Notes under the pieces: model-generated
What the model saw: the letters and a program-made list of their open reading frames with translations, nothing else
What the model was told of the DNA's origin: nothing
Databases searched by the model: none
Program-made: the position numbers and the translations under genes
Assembly (NCBI GenBank): GCA_029238315.1
Contig: JAQWGI010000036.1
Span: forward strand, 186,001 to 250,000
Direction of reading: 5' to 3'
DNA length: 64,000 nucleotides
Source: Polaribacter sp.
GTDB lineage: Bacteria; Bacteroidota; Bacteroidia; Flavobacteriales; Flavobacteriaceae
Shown: piece after piece, positions 1-8,420 of the stretch
Layout of the letters: every line of letters starts with the position of its first letter
Numbering within the stretch: position 1 is the stretch's first letter

Positions 1-145
1 CTCTCTCTAAAATTACATACGAAGCATAATCTAAAAACCACTCCTTGTACATTCCTGTAACTTTGGTAATTGTTTCTTCTTGCGACGAGTCGTCAAAATT
101 ATTTATTTCCTCTTCGTGTTCGTAATTATTATTTTCCTCGTTCAT
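1..145 (-). CDS. parC: DNA topoisomerase IV subunit A, partial (first 48 residues)
   Basis: The gene is cut by the window edge, and only its first 48 residues are present, read from the ATG at 143-145. ParC is the DNA-cleaving subunit of topoisomerase IV, which with ParE unlinks replicated chromosomes. After an acidic, asparagine-rich leader (residues 1-24), MYKEWFLDYASYVILER (residues 32-48) is the conserved start of the GyrA/ParC family. parE lies about 0.85 kb upstream on the same strand, so the usual pairing is kept but two small genes separate them. ParC rather than GyrA is inferred from that linkage. The catalytic tyrosine lies outside the window. Confidence 0.9.
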   Translation of the reverse strand, partial: MNEENNNYEHEEEINNFDDSSQEETITKVTGMYKEWFLDYASYVILER

Positions 146-201
146 TTAAAAAACGTTTATTCGTTTAGGAGTTTAACTATCTTCTTGTTTCTCTATTTAT
201 T

Positions 202-218
202 CCTTCCCTTTGGGAAGG
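202..218. repeat. short perfect hairpin between ORF6N gene and parC
   Basis: CCTTCCC (202-208) and GGGAAGG (212-218) form a 7-bp stem with a 3-nt loop just past the ORF6N stop. No T-run follows on the minus strand, so it is a poor terminator. It may be a fragment of a dispersed flavobacterial intergenic repeat. Confidence 0.4.
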
Positions 219-229
219 TTAGGACGGGA

Positions 230-742
230 TTACTTTTTATATCCTATTTTCTTTCTTTCAGATTTTTCTTCTTTCTTCTCAATTAATTCATCTAAATAAT
301 TAAAAACCAATTCTATGTTTTTTGAATTGTTTGTCAATTTCTTTTTGATGTTTTCTATTTCCAATTGTAATGATAAATTATCACTTAACAATTGACGCAT
401 TCTTGTAAATATTCTAATGATTTTAATATTTACGGCAATTGCTCTTTCACTTTTTAAAACACTGGATAACATTACAACGCCCTGCTCTGTAAAAGCCATT
501 GGAGCGTAACGTAAACCCATTTTGTCAGAATTGGAGGTCACAAATTGTGATCTCCAATTTTCAAACTCGTTTTTAGTTAATTCAAACATAAAATCGTTTG
601 GGAAACGATTTAAATTTCGTTTTACTGCTTGTTTCAACACTCTTGTTTCTACCTGATATAACTCCGCCAAATCTCTATCTAACATTACTTTTTGATAGCG
701 AATCAAATAAATTTTATTAGTTATGATTTCATCTGGAACCAT
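230..742 (-). CDS. ORF6N domain-containing protein
   Basis: This 170-residue protein carries an ORF6N domain at about residues 5-115, with the family's typical segments LDRDLAELYQVETRVLKQAV, RFPNDFMFEL and AFTEQGVVMLSSVL. The C-terminal 50 residues are lysine/glutamate-rich and helical. ORF6N domains come from phage and viral KilA-N-type proteins and are thought to bind DNA; the cellular role of these flavobacterial proteins is not established. It sits between parE and parC on the same strand. A long palindrome lies inside the coding sequence at the codons for RSQFVTS, and a second copy lies 31 bp upstream of the start codon, which suggests self-regulation. The start is the ATG at 740-742. 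Confidence 0.85.
   Translation of the reverse strand: MVPDEIITNKIYLIRYQKVMLDRDLAELYQVETRVLKQAVKRNLNRFPNDFMFELTKNEFENWRSQFVTSNSDKMGLRYAPMAFTEQGVVMLSSVLKSERAIAVNIKIIRIFTRMRQLLSDNLSLQLEIENIKKKLTNNSKNIELVFNYLDELIEKKEEKSERKKIGYKK
529..559. repeat. 31-bp palindrome inside the ORF6N gene
   Basis: Arms AATTGGAGGTCACAA (529-543) and TTGTGATCTCCAATT (545-559) flank one central base and pair at 14 of 15 positions. It is coding sequence (RSQFVTS on the minus strand). A second copy, 27 of 31 bases identical, lies in the gene's upstream region. Confidence 0.85.
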
Positions 743-773
743 ATTCCTTTCTTATTCTTTTTGCATTTTTTTT

Positions 774-804
774 ATTTGAAGGTCACAAATTGTGGCCTCC
801 AATT
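774..804. promoter_or_regulatory. putative operator: upstream copy of the ORF6N palindrome
   Basis: The core GGTCACAAATTGTGGCC at 781-797 and its flanks match the palindrome at 529-559 at 27 of 31 positions. It is centred about 47 bp upstream of the ORF6N start codon, inside the likely promoter or leader. The duplication is seen; its use as an autoregulatory site is inference. Confidence 0.5.
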
Positions 805-814
805 TTATTTTCCC

Positions 815-985
815 TTATTTATTTGACAACAACATTGATATAATTATCAAAATCATACTTACAATTCCTAAATAAGAAGATCCGTTTTTATTCCAAGATT
901 TGTCTTTATAATCAATTTTAAAAAAATGAATAATTATCAAAATGAATGCAATAACAGCAATTATATATCTTACATTATCATTCAT
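815..985 (-). CDS. small two-helix membrane protein, function unknown
   Basis: I do not recognise this 56-residue protein. It has two hydrophobic helices, near residues 6-22 (YIIAVIAFILIIIHFF) and 39-53 (LGIVSMILIIISMLL), joined by a lysine-rich loop, and ends in SNK. The frame is open from a TTG at 1003, but I chose the ATG at 983-985 because it falls just after the parE stop codon (990-992) and avoids overlap. It follows parE directly, so it is probably co-transcribed with it. Confidence 0.6.
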   Translation of the reverse strand: MNDNVRYIIAVIAFILIIIHFFKIDYKDKSWNKNGSSYLGIVSMILIIISMLLSNK

Positions 986-989
986 AATT

Positions 990-2846
990 TTAATTATCTT
1001 CAATTAAATCCAATTCCACTTTTAAATTCTCAATAATAAACTTTTGTCTGTCTGGCGTGTTTTTTCCCATATAAAAAGAAAGCATTGCTTCTACAGACAT
1101 TTCTTTATCTAACATAACTGGATCTAAACGAATGTCATTTCCAATAAAATGAACAAATTCGTTTGGAGAAATTTCCCCTAAACCTTTAAATCGAGTTATT
1201 TCGGGTTTACCTCTTAACTTTTCAATTGCTTCTTTTTTTTCTTCATCAGAATAACAATAATAAGTGTCTTTTTTATTTCTAACTCTAAACAATGGTGTTT
1301 CTAAAATATATAAATGTCCGTTTTTTATCACTTCAGGAAAAAACTGCAAAAAGAATGTAATTAATAACAATCTAATGTGCATTCCGTCAACATCTGCATC
1401 GGTTGCTATAACAATATTATTATAACGTAAATTTTCGATTCCGTCTTCTATATTTAACGCTGCCTGCAGTAAATTAAACTCCTCATTTTCGTACACAATT
1501 TTTTTAGACAATCCGTATGAATTCAAGGGTTTTCCTTTTAAACTAAAAACTGCTTGCGTATTTACATTTCTAGATTTTGTTATAGAACCAGAAGCTGAAT
1601 CTCCCTCAGTAATAAATAAAGTTGTATCTAAATAATTCTCTTTTTTTGTATCACCAAAATGCACACGACAATCGCGTAGTTTCTTGTTGTGTAAACTCGC
1701 TTTCTTTGCTCTATCTTTTGCTAACTTTCTGATTCCAGATAGCTCTTTACGTTCACGTTCTGCTTGTAAAATTTTACGATGTATTGCTTCTGCTGCGTCT
1801 GTGTTTTTATGTAAAAAGTTATCTAACTTTGTTTTTACAAAATCGTTGATAAAGGTTCTAACAGTAGGCAAATCTCCGCCCATTTCTGTAGAACCTAATT
1901 TTGTTTTTGTTTGACTTTCAAAAACAGGTTCCATCACTTTTATTGCAATGGCAGAAATAATTGATTTTCGAATGTCTGACGATTCATAATTTTTACCAAA
2001 ATATTCTCTTACGGTTTTTACAATCGCTTCTCTAAAAGCCGCTTGATGCGTACCACCTTGTGTTGTATGTTGACCGTTTACAAACGAATGATATTCTTCT
2101 GAATACTGCGTTTTACTGTGCGTAATTGCTATTTCAATATCTTCATCTTTTAAATGAATTATTGGATATAACAAATCTGAAGCTGTTGTGTTTTCTTCTA
2201 GTAAATCTTTTAACCCGTTTTCTGAATGAAATTTTTCTCCATTAAAAACGATTGTTAAACCCGTATTTAAGTATACATAGTTTTTTAACATTTTGGCAAC
2301 ATATTCATTTCTGAATTTGTATTTCCCAAAAATGGTCTCATCTGGCACAAACTGAACTTTGGTTCCTTTTCTTAAAGACGATTCTTGTGCTTCTTCAACC
2401 TCTATTAAGTTTCCTTGATTAAATTCTGCCCAAGCTGTTTTGTGCTCTCTTACAGATTGTACTTTAAAGTAATCAGACAATGCATTTACCGCTTTTGTAC
2501 CAACACCATTTAATCCAACCGATTTTTTAAATGCTTTCGAATCGTATTTTCCACCCGTGTTCATTTTAGAAACTACATCAACTACTTTTCCTAACGGAAT
2601 TCCACGACCATAATCTCGAACAGTTACTTGTTTATCTCTAATAGAAATTTCAATAGTTTTACCAGCGCCCATTACATATTCATCAATAGAATTGTCTAAA
2701 ACTTCTTTTAATAAAATATAAATTCCATCATCTGGTGAAGAGCCATCACCAAGCTTACCAATATACATTCCTGGACGCATACGAATATGTTCTTTCCAGT
2801 CTAAAGAGCGAATATTATCTTCTGTATATTTTGTTTCTTGTGCCAT
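990..2846 (-). CDS. parE: DNA topoisomerase IV subunit B
   Basis: ParE is the ATPase subunit of topoisomerase IV, working with ParC in the cytoplasm to decatenate chromosomes. The 618-residue length is normal for flavobacterial ParE and shorter than most GyrB. The GHKL ATP site shows EVLDNSID (48-55), DYGRGIP (78-84) and [10 protein letters not shown] (111-120). The TOPRIM metal site shows TEGDSASG (413-420), KGKPLN and a later DADVDGMHI. The protein ends soon after the GyrB C-terminal segment. The start is the ATG at 2844-2846. It heads a minus-strand run with a small membrane protein, the ORF6N gene and parC. Confidence 0.95.
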   Translation of the reverse strand: MAQETKYTEDNIRSLDWKEHIRMRPGMYIGKLGDGSSPDDGIYILLKEVLDNSIDEYVMGAGKTIEISIRDKQVTVRDYGRGIPLGKVVDVVSKMNTGGKYDSKAFKKSVGLNGVGTKAVNALSDYFKVQSVREHKTAWAEFNQGNLIEVEEAQESSLRKGTKVQFVPDETIFGKYKFRNEYVAKMLKNYVYLNTGLTIVFNGEKFHSENGLKDLLEENTTASDLLYPIIHLKDEDIEIAITHSKTQYSEEYHSFVNGQHTTQGGTHQAAFREAIVKTVREYFGKNYESSDIRKSIISAIAIKVMEPVFESQTKTKLGSTEMGGDLPTVRTFINDFVKTKLDNFLHKNTDAAEAIHRKILQAERERKELSGIRKLAKDRAKKASLHNKKLRDCRVHFGDTKKENYLDTTLFITEGDSASGSITKSRNVNTQAVFSLKGKPLNSYGLSKKIVYENEEFNLLQAALNIEDGIENLRYNNIVIATDADVDGMHIRLLLITFFLQFFPEVIKNGHLYILETPLFRVRNKKDTYYCYSDEEKKEAIEKLRGKPEITRFKGLGEISPNEFVHFIGNDIRLDPVMLDKEMSVEAMLSFYMGKNTPDRQKFIIENLKVELDLIEDN

Positions 2847-2897
2847 AAAATTTGTGGGTTGTATGCCTTGCTAAAATAACAATTAGCAGAAAAAATA

Positions 2898-2933
2898 AAA
2901 AACTCTGTTGAATTAGTTATCAACAGAGTTTTT
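2898..2933 (-). terminator. intrinsic terminator after ychF
   Basis: AAAAACTCTGTTGA (2898-2911) pairs perfectly with TCAACAGAGTTTTT (2920-2933) around an 8-nt loop. On the minus strand a T-rich tract follows. It lies between the ychF stop and the parE start. Confidence 0.8.
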
Positions 2934-2963
2934 AAGTTTTTATTGCTGATTTTATCTTGGCAA

Positions 2964-4055
2964 TTACACGTTAAATCTAAAGTTCATCATATCACCATCT
3001 TGTACAATATATTCTTTTCCTTCAATGGCTAATTTACCAGCTTCTTTTACTTTTGCTTCATTACCTAAAGCTACATAATCGTCATATTTTATAACTTCTG
3101 CTCTAATAAAACCTTTTTCAAAATCTGTATGAATTACTCCTGCAGCTTGTGGCGCTGTATCGCCAACATTAATTGTCCATGCTCTTACTTCTTTTACACC
3201 TGCGGTAAAATATGTTTGTAAGTTTAATAATTTATAGGCAGCTCTAATTAATTTTGATGCACCTGGTTCTGTTAAGCCAATATCTTCTAAAAATACTTGG
3301 CGCTCTTCATAATCATCTAACTCATTAATATCTGCTTCTGTACCAACTGCTAAAATGATAATTTCTGCAGCTTCATCAGCTACAGCTTTTTTCACTGCAT
3401 CAACATATGCGTTTCCGTTAACGGCAGAATTTTCATCAACATTACATACATACAAAACAGGTTTTGCTGTAATCATTTGTAAAGGTTGAACAAACTCATT
3501 TTCTTTTTCAGAAAAATCAATTGTTCTTACTGACTCTCCTCTTAATAATGTTTCTTGAATTTTAAGTAAAACAGCCAACTCCGCTTGCGCTTCTTTATTT
3601 CCAGTCTTAGCATTACGCTTTACTTTCTCTAATTTTTTCTCTACAGCTTCTAAATCTTTCAACTGCAATTCAATATCAATAGTTTCTTTGTCCCTTATAG
3701 GATCAACGGTTGTATCAACATGAATAATATTATCGTTATCAAAACAACGTAAAACATGAATAATAGCATCTGTTTCTCTAATATTTGCTAAAAATTGATT
3801 CCCTAAACCTTCTCCCTTACTCGCTCCTCTTACCAATCCTGCAATATCTACTATTTCTACTGTTGCAGGTTGTACTTTTTCTGGATTTACTAAAGATTCT
3901 AATTTCTGTAATCTTTCATCTGGTACGTTTACAACACCAACATTTGGCTCAATAGTACAAAAAGGAAAGTTTGCACTTTGTGCTTTTGCATTTGATAAAC
4001 AATTAAATAAAGTTGATTTCCCTACGTTTGGTAATCCTACAATTCCGGCTTTCAT
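2964..4055 (-). CDS. ychF: redox-regulated ATPase YchF (OLA1 family)
   Basis: YchF is a ribosome-associated P-loop ATPase of the Obg/TRAFAC class, linked to translation and oxidative stress. The 363-residue length is standard. The P-loop GLPNVGKST is at residues 7-15, the switch segment follows as NFPFCTIEPNVG, G3 is DIAGL, and the G4 box reads NVDE instead of NKxD, which is the change that makes this family prefer ATP. The C-terminal third is the TGS domain (FFTAG-type start YFTAGVKEVRAW to the end). It is a single-gene unit with a promoter-like element upstream and a terminator downstream. Confidence 0.95.
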   Translation of the reverse strand: MKAGIVGLPNVGKSTLFNCLSNAKAQSANFPFCTIEPNVGVVNVPDERLQKLESLVNPEKVQPATVEIVDIAGLVRGASKGEGLGNQFLANIRETDAIIHVLRCFDNDNIIHVDTTVDPIRDKETIDIELQLKDLEAVEKKLEKVKRNAKTGNKEAQAELAVLLKIQETLLRGESVRTIDFSEKENEFVQPLQMITAKPVLYVCNVDENSAVNGNAYVDAVKKAVADEAAEIIILAVGTEADINELDDYEERQVFLEDIGLTEPGASKLIRAAYKLLNLQTYFTAGVKEVRAWTINVGDTAPQAAGVIHTDFEKGFIRAEVIKYDDYVALGNEAKVKEAGKLAIEGKEYIVQDGDMMNFRFNV

Positions 4056-4105
4056 ATTTCTAGGTATTTAATAAAATCAAAAAAAAATTATTTTTTTTGC
4101 GATTG

Positions 4106-4113
4106 CAAATATA
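4106..4113 (-). promoter_or_regulatory. Bacteroidota-type -7 element for ychF
   Basis: TATATTTG on the minus strand matches TAnnTTTG and would give a leader of about 45 nt for ychF. I see no clear -33 TTG at the usual spacing. Confidence 0.5.
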
Positions 4114-4188
4114 ATACTTTGTTAATTTTTAATTGACTTTATTTAATATTATAAAATTGTTTTAGATTTATAAAAAATAATCTTATTT

Positions 4189-5667
4189 ATGAAAACTTGT
4201 TTTTTTTCCCTATTTCTATTCTTTCTAACTTCGTTAGGTGTTTTTGCTCAAACAATAAACGGTAAAGTTATAGATACAAACACAGCACTTCCAATACCAA
4301 ATGTAACCATTCAGGTAAGTAAAAATATAGGCAGCTTTACTGATGAAAATGGCCTTTTTAATATTCAAATTTCAAACAGCAAAAAAGTAATATTTTCTTG
4401 TTTAGGATATCAAACCAGAACCATTGCCATAGATTCTTTAAAAATTCTCAACTTTATAGTAAAACTAAAAGAGTCTGAAAATAATTTAGAAGAAGTTGTT
4501 TTAGGTAATCATAAAATTAGCTTTGATTCTATTATGCAAAGTGTGCGGTATTACTTAAAAGTTAACTATTCTGATTTGCCAAAAAAAAGAACTATTTTTA
4601 TGAGATACACCAATCAGCCAGATTTTAAGAAAGTCGATTTTGAATTAGATAGAAATACTTTAATAAGTAGAAAAAGAAGAAAATTAGCAAATAAGGATTT
4701 TGAAGCTTTTTCTAGCAAATTAAAAAAAACAAAAACATCTTTTAGTGCTGATTATTATGGAAATTATTACTCTAAAATTGTAGAAGCTTCAAAACGAAAA
4801 CGTTTTTTATCTTCTAAAATAGATAGTATTCAAGGATACAGATTGCTAAATAATAATGAAGATATTACACTTGAATCGGTTCAAGCAAATGCACAAATTT
4901 TATTCCTTTCTCAATTAAATAAACAAAAAACATACAAGTTAAAATCAGGGTTATTTAAATTGGAAGACTCTGTTTCTATTATAAAGGTATCAAAAGAATT
5001 AAAAGCAAATAAAGACTCCATAAACTTAAGTCAGTTTTCAGAAAAATTAAGTGATTTAATTCAAGGTTTTAGATTCACAAACAAAAAAAACTCAACTAAT
5101 TTTTTAGACAACTATTATTACAAACATCAAATCATTGATACTCTTAGCACCAACTCATCTACTATATATGTTGTATCGTTTTCTCCAAAAAGATCAAAGG
5201 CAAAATATAACGGCAAATTATATATTGATGCAGACGATTATGCTATTACAAAAATAGAGTATCAATTTGCTAAAGGCAAAAAAGGAACTAATTTAAATTT
5301 GCGTTTATTATTGGGTGTTAAATTTTCTGAAAATTTTAAAAAAGGGGCCTTGTTGTTTAAAAAAGGTCCAACTGGTTTTTATCAGTTAACGCATGCAAAA
5401 GAAAAAGAAGGTCGCTATTTTTATTTAAATAGGTCTTTAAAGTTTATTGAAAACTCTAAGGCTAGAGAAAAAGTCAAATTTGGATTTAAGATTGAAGGTA
5501 ACTTTTATGGAACTACAGAAATGGTTGTTATAAAAACCGAATTAATTGATAATAAAACTTTTAACAAAAAAATCAATATTAATAAAGGTCGTGTTTTAAC
5601 AAAAAAAGAATATGATACAACAACCTGGAAAAATGCTAAACTATTACAACAATATCAAAAACAATAA
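4189..5667 (+). CDS. secreted carboxypeptidase-regulatory-like domain protein
   Basis: This 492-residue exported protein has a signal peptide (MKTCFFSLFLFFLTSLGVFA, cut near Q21). A carboxypeptidase-D regulatory-like beta-sandwich follows at about residues 23-100, with INGKVIDTNTALPIPNVTIQ, SFTDENGLF and FSCLGYQ. This domain is typical of Bacteroidota surface and SusC-like proteins. The remaining 390 residues are lysine-rich and probably beta-structured but have no catalytic motif I can name. There is no TonB-receptor plug or barrel, so it is not a truncated SusC. It lies alone between ychF (divergent) and a terminator shared with the converging ferredoxin gene. Confidence 0.75.
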   Translation: MKTCFFSLFLFFLTSLGVFAQTINGKVIDTNTALPIPNVTIQVSKNIGSFTDENGLFNIQISNSKKVIFSCLGYQTRTIAIDSLKILNFIVKLKESENNLEEVVLGNHKISFDSIMQSVRYYLKVNYSDLPKKRTIFMRYTNQPDFKKVDFELDRNTLISRKRRKLANKDFEAFSSKLKKTKTSFSADYYGNYYSKIVEASKRKRFLSSKIDSIQGYRLLNNNEDITLESVQANAQILFLSQLNKQKTYKLKSGLFKLEDSVSIIKVSKELKANKDSINLSQFSEKLSDLIQGFRFTNKKNSTNFLDNYYYKHQIIDTLSTNSSTIYVVSFSPKRSKAKYNGKLYIDADDYAITKIEYQFAKGKKGTNLNLRLLLGVKFSENFKKGALLFKKGPTGFYQLTHAKEKEGRYFYLNRSLKFIENSKAREKVKFGFKIEGNFYGTTEMVVIKTELIDNKTFNKKININKGRVLTKKEYDTTTWKNAKLLQQYQKQ

Positions 5668-5707
5668 CACAAAAAAACCTAACTAGAAGTTAGGTTTTTT
5701 GTGTTAT
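5664..5707. terminator. bidirectional terminator
   Basis: ACCTAACT (5677-5684) and AGTTAGGT (5688-5695) form the core stem around AGA, extended by A-run/T-run and AACAC/GTGTT pairing. It separates the converging secreted-protein and ferredoxin genes. Confidence 0.8.
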
Positions 5708-5732
5708 TGTCTATAAATAGCAATAAAATTTA

Positions 5733-6083
5733 TTAATCGTTGTGCATAAATTTTTGCTTTTCTAAAAGCACTTCTTCTGTCTCTACATTTGCTTCATCTG
5801 GCACACAACAATCTACAGGGCAAACTGCAGCACATTGTGGTTCTTCATGAAACCCCTTACACTCTGTACATTTATCTGCTACGATGTAATAAATTTCATC
5901 AGATATGGGCTCTTGATCTTCATCTGCATTTGCAGATTTACCATTAGGTAAAACTACATTTCCAGTTAAATCTGTTCCGTCTGCATATTTCCAATCATCT
6001 GCCCCTTCATAAATTGCTGTATTTGGACATTCTGGCTCGCAAGCTCCACAATTTATACATTCGTCAGTAATAATAATTGCCAT
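5733..6083 (-). CDS. ferredoxin with two 4Fe-4S clusters
   Basis: This 116-residue soluble electron carrier shows cluster I ligands in [12 protein letters not shown] (residues 9-20) and cluster II ligands in [18 protein letters not shown]. The second site has the 8-residue insertion between CxxC and the next Cys that marks the Allochromatium-type dicluster ferredoxins. The acidic linker ([10 protein letters not shown]) and C-terminal tail (DEANVETEE) are typical of the small flavobacterial ferredoxin. It is transcribed divergently from the acyl-CoA reductase gene, whose chemistry also uses reducing power, but no direct link can be seen. Confidence 0.9.
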   Translation of the reverse strand: MAIIITDECINCGACEPECPNTAIYEGADDWKYADGTDLTGNVVLPNGKSANADEDQEPISDEIYYIVADKCTECKGFHEEPQCAAVCPVDCCVPDEANVETEEVLLEKQKFMHND

Positions 6084-6105
6084 AGTTTTTCTGTTTCAGT
6101 TTATG

Positions 6106-6113
6106 TACCTTTG
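6106..6113 (+). promoter_or_regulatory. Bacteroidota-type -7 element for the acyl-CoA reductase gene
   Basis: TACCTTTG matches TAnnTTTG and would give a leader of about 45-50 nt. It lies within the imperfect palindrome GTACCTTTGCGGTAC (6105-6119), between divergent genes. Confidence 0.45.
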
Positions 6114-6163
6114 CGGTACAAAAATAAGTCCAAAATTATTCACAACCAAAAGAAATAGAGAGA

Positions 6164-7213
6164 ATGCAACAACGAATTGATGCTTTTATAAAATTAGGAG
6201 AGTTTTTAAGTCAGTTTTCTGTATCTGGCATCAAGAAAAAAGAGAATATTACGTTTAATGATTTATTTTTTGAAGGATTTAAACATCAAGTAAAAATAGC
6301 AGAAGAAAACAATTCTTGGTTTACAAAAGATAATATTTTGTTTTCTTTAGGAAGCTGGTCTAAAACATTAACTAAGCAAAATATTTCAGCTTGGACTCAG
6401 AATATAAAAATAAATAAAAACACAAAAACTGTTGCCATAATAATGGCAGGAAACATTCCGTTAGTTGGTTTTCATGATTTTTTATCTGTACTAATCTCAG
6501 GACACGCTGTTTTGGTAAAACAATCATCAAACGATAAAAATTTATTACCTTATATAGCAAAGTACTTAGAATATGTTGCGCCAATTTTTAAAGAAAAAAT
6601 AACGTTTACAGAAGAAAAATTAACAAATTTTGATGCCGTAATTGCTACTGGCAGTAATAATACTGCACGTTATTTTGAACATTATTTTAAAGGCAAGCCA
6701 AGTATTATTCGAAAAAACAGAAATTCAGTTGCAATATTAACGGGTCAAGAATCTGACGAAGAAATAACCAATTTGAGTGATGATATTTTTCAATATTTTG
6801 GCTTAGGCTGTAGAAGTGTTTCAAAATTATATGTGCCTGAAGGATATAATTTTGATGCATTTTTTAATGGTATGTTTAACAAAAGAGAAATCATTAATAA
6901 TGCAAAATATGCTAATAATTATGATTACAATAAAGCAGTATACTTAATGAGCGAATTTGATTTATTAGAAAATGGTTTCTTAATGATTAAAGAAGACGAA
7001 AGCTACGCATCTCCAATTGCAACAATATTTTATGAATACTATACTGACATTAACACATTAAAAGGAAAATTAAATGCAGATTCAGAAAAAATTCAATGTG
7101 TAGTTTCTAACAACTTTACAAATACAGAAATTAAATTTGGAGACACACAAAACCCACAATTATGGGAGTATGCAGATGGTGTGAATACGTTAAATTTTTT
7201 AGCAAAAATATAA
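6164..7213 (+). CDS. acyl-CoA reductase (LuxC-like)
   Basis: The 349-residue product resembles the LuxC/acyl-CoA reductase family of the aldehyde dehydrogenase superfamily, which reduces activated acyl groups with NAD(P)H. I see the superfamily-like stretches MAGNIPLVGFHDFLSVLISG and AVLVKQSSNDKNLLPY, ATGSNNTARYFE, and FGLGCRSVSKLYVPEG, where the cysteine of GLGCRS (about residue 216) is the likely thioester nucleophile. It is shorter than luminescence LuxC (about 480 aa) and has no other lux gene near it. It precedes serC and serA on the same strand by 63 bp, an arrangement that hints at a metabolic rather than luminescent role. The natural substrate is unknown. Confidence 0.8.
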   Translation: MQQRIDAFIKLGEFLSQFSVSGIKKKENITFNDLFFEGFKHQVKIAEENNSWFTKDNILFSLGSWSKTLTKQNISAWTQNIKINKNTKTVAIIMAGNIPLVGFHDFLSVLISGHAVLVKQSSNDKNLLPYIAKYLEYVAPIFKEKITFTEEKLTNFDAVIATGSNNTARYFEHYFKGKPSIIRKNRNSVAILTGQESDEEITNLSDDIFQYFGLGCRSVSKLYVPEGYNFDAFFNGMFNKREIINNAKYANNYDYNKAVYLMSEFDLLENGFLMIKEDESYASPIATIFYEYYTDINTLKGKLNADSEKIQCVVSNNFTNTEIKFGDTQNPQLWEYADGVNTLNFLAKI

Positions 7214-7276
7214 AAAAAGAATCAATATTAAATCAGCATATTTACATCAACAAATTAACCTTAAATACAGATAAAA

Positions 7277-8344
7277 ATGAAAAAGCACAACTTTAGCGCA
7301 GGACCCTGTATTTTACCAGAAGAGGTTTTAAAAAAAGCCTCAGAAGCAGTTGTTAACTTTAACAACGATAACCTTTCTTTGCTTGAAATCTCTCATAGAA
7401 GCAAACCATTTATTGCCGTAATAGAAAAAGCAAGAGCTTTAGTTTTAGAATTGCTAAATTTAGAAGAAAAAGGATATAAAGTATTATTTTTACATGGTGG
7501 CGCCAGTACACAATTTTTAATGACTGCTTATAATTTATTAAATAAAAAAGCAGCTTACTTAAACACTGGTACTTGGGCAAATAAAGCAATTAAAGAAGCA
7601 AAACTATTTGGAGATTTAATAGAAGTAGCATCCTCAGAAGACAATAATTTTAGACATATCCCTAAAGGATTTGAGATTCCAAAAAACGTAGATTATTTTC
7701 ATTGCACTAGCAACAATACCATTTTTGGAACACAGCTAAAGAGTTTTCCAGAATTTGATGGTGTAAATGTTTGCGATATGAGTTCTGATATTTTTTCACG
7801 CCAATTAGATTTTTCAAAATTCGATTTAATTTATGCTGGTGCGCAAAAAAATATGGGTCCAGCTGGAACAACTTTAGTTGTAATTAAAGAAGAAATTTTA
7901 GGAAAAGTGGAGCGTGTGATTCCGTCAATGTTAAGTTATAAAACACATTTAGAAAAAGAGAGCATGTTTAATACGCCTTCTGTTTTTGCTATTTATGTTT
8001 CTATGTTAACATTAGAGTGGTTAAAAGATTTAGGCGGAATTCCATTTATTGAAAAAGTAAACAATAAAAAAGCAGCATTAATTTATAAAGAAATAGATAG
8101 AAACCCACTATTTAAAGGATTTGCCGAAAAGGAAGATAGAAGTACAATGAACGCTACTTTTACACTTCTTGATGAGAAGTTAAAAGACACTTTTGATAAA
8201 ATGTGTTTAGAAGCCGGAATTAGTGGCATTAACGGACATAGAAGTGTTGGTGGTTACAGAGCAAGCATGTACAATGCACTTCCACTTTATAGCGTACAAG
8301 CTTTAGTTGATGTAATGCAAGAATTAGAAAAAACACAAAAATAA
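7277..8344 (+). CDS. serC: 3-phosphoserine/phosphohydroxythreonine transaminase
   Basis: SerC moves an amino group from glutamate to 3-phosphohydroxypyruvate in serine synthesis and serves a parallel step in PLP synthesis. The 355-residue product starts with the family signature MKKHNFSAGPCILP; the PLP lysine is K191 in YAGAQKNMGPAG; phosphate-binding HGGAST is at 73-78; and the C-terminal GHRSVGGYRASMYNA is diagnostic. serA follows 76 bp downstream, so the two first steps of serine synthesis are adjacent. A 13-bp stem separates them. The start at the ATG at 7277 gives exactly the family N-terminus. Confidence 0.95.
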   Translation: MKKHNFSAGPCILPEEVLKKASEAVVNFNNDNLSLLEISHRSKPFIAVIEKARALVLELLNLEEKGYKVLFLHGGASTQFLMTAYNLLNKKAAYLNTGTWANKAIKEAKLFGDLIEVASSEDNNFRHIPKGFEIPKNVDYFHCTSNNTIFGTQLKSFPEFDGVNVCDMSSDIFSRQLDFSKFDLIYAGAQKNMGPAGTTLVVIKEEILGKVERVIPSMLSYKTHLEKESMFNTPSVFAIYVSMLTLEWLKDLGGIPFIEKVNNKKAALIYKEIDRNPLFKGFAEKEDRSTMNATFTLLDEKLKDTFDKMCLEAGISGINGHRSVGGYRASMYNALPLYSVQALVDVMQELEKTQK

Positions 8345-8356
8345 CAATGTCTAATC

Positions 8357-8399
8357 GATGTTAAAATTTTAAAACAAATCTCTTTTAAATTTTAACATC
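8357..8399 (+). promoter_or_regulatory. hairpin between serC and serA
   Basis: GATGTTAAAATTT (8357-8369) pairs perfectly with AAATTTTAACATC (8387-8399) across a 17-nt loop. No U-run follows, so it is unlikely to be a strong terminator. It could stabilise the upstream mRNA or tune serA translation. Confidence 0.5.
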
Positions 8400-8420
8400 C
8401 TGAAACATAAAAACATAAAA

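Noticed and set aside
80..286. Plus-strand 68-codon frame as a membrane protein
   Set aside because: It is antisense to the start of parC and to the end of the ORF6N gene; the minus-strand parC sequence is unmistakable.
4189..5667. Truncated SusC/TonB receptor
   Set aside because: Only the regulatory-like domain is shared; there is no plug motif and the downstream part is not a barrel fragment of the receptor family.
6164..7213. LuxC as evidence of bioluminescence
   Set aside because: No luxA, luxB, luxD or luxE is nearby and the protein is shorter than luminescence LuxC; isolated LuxC-like reductases are common in Bacteroidota.
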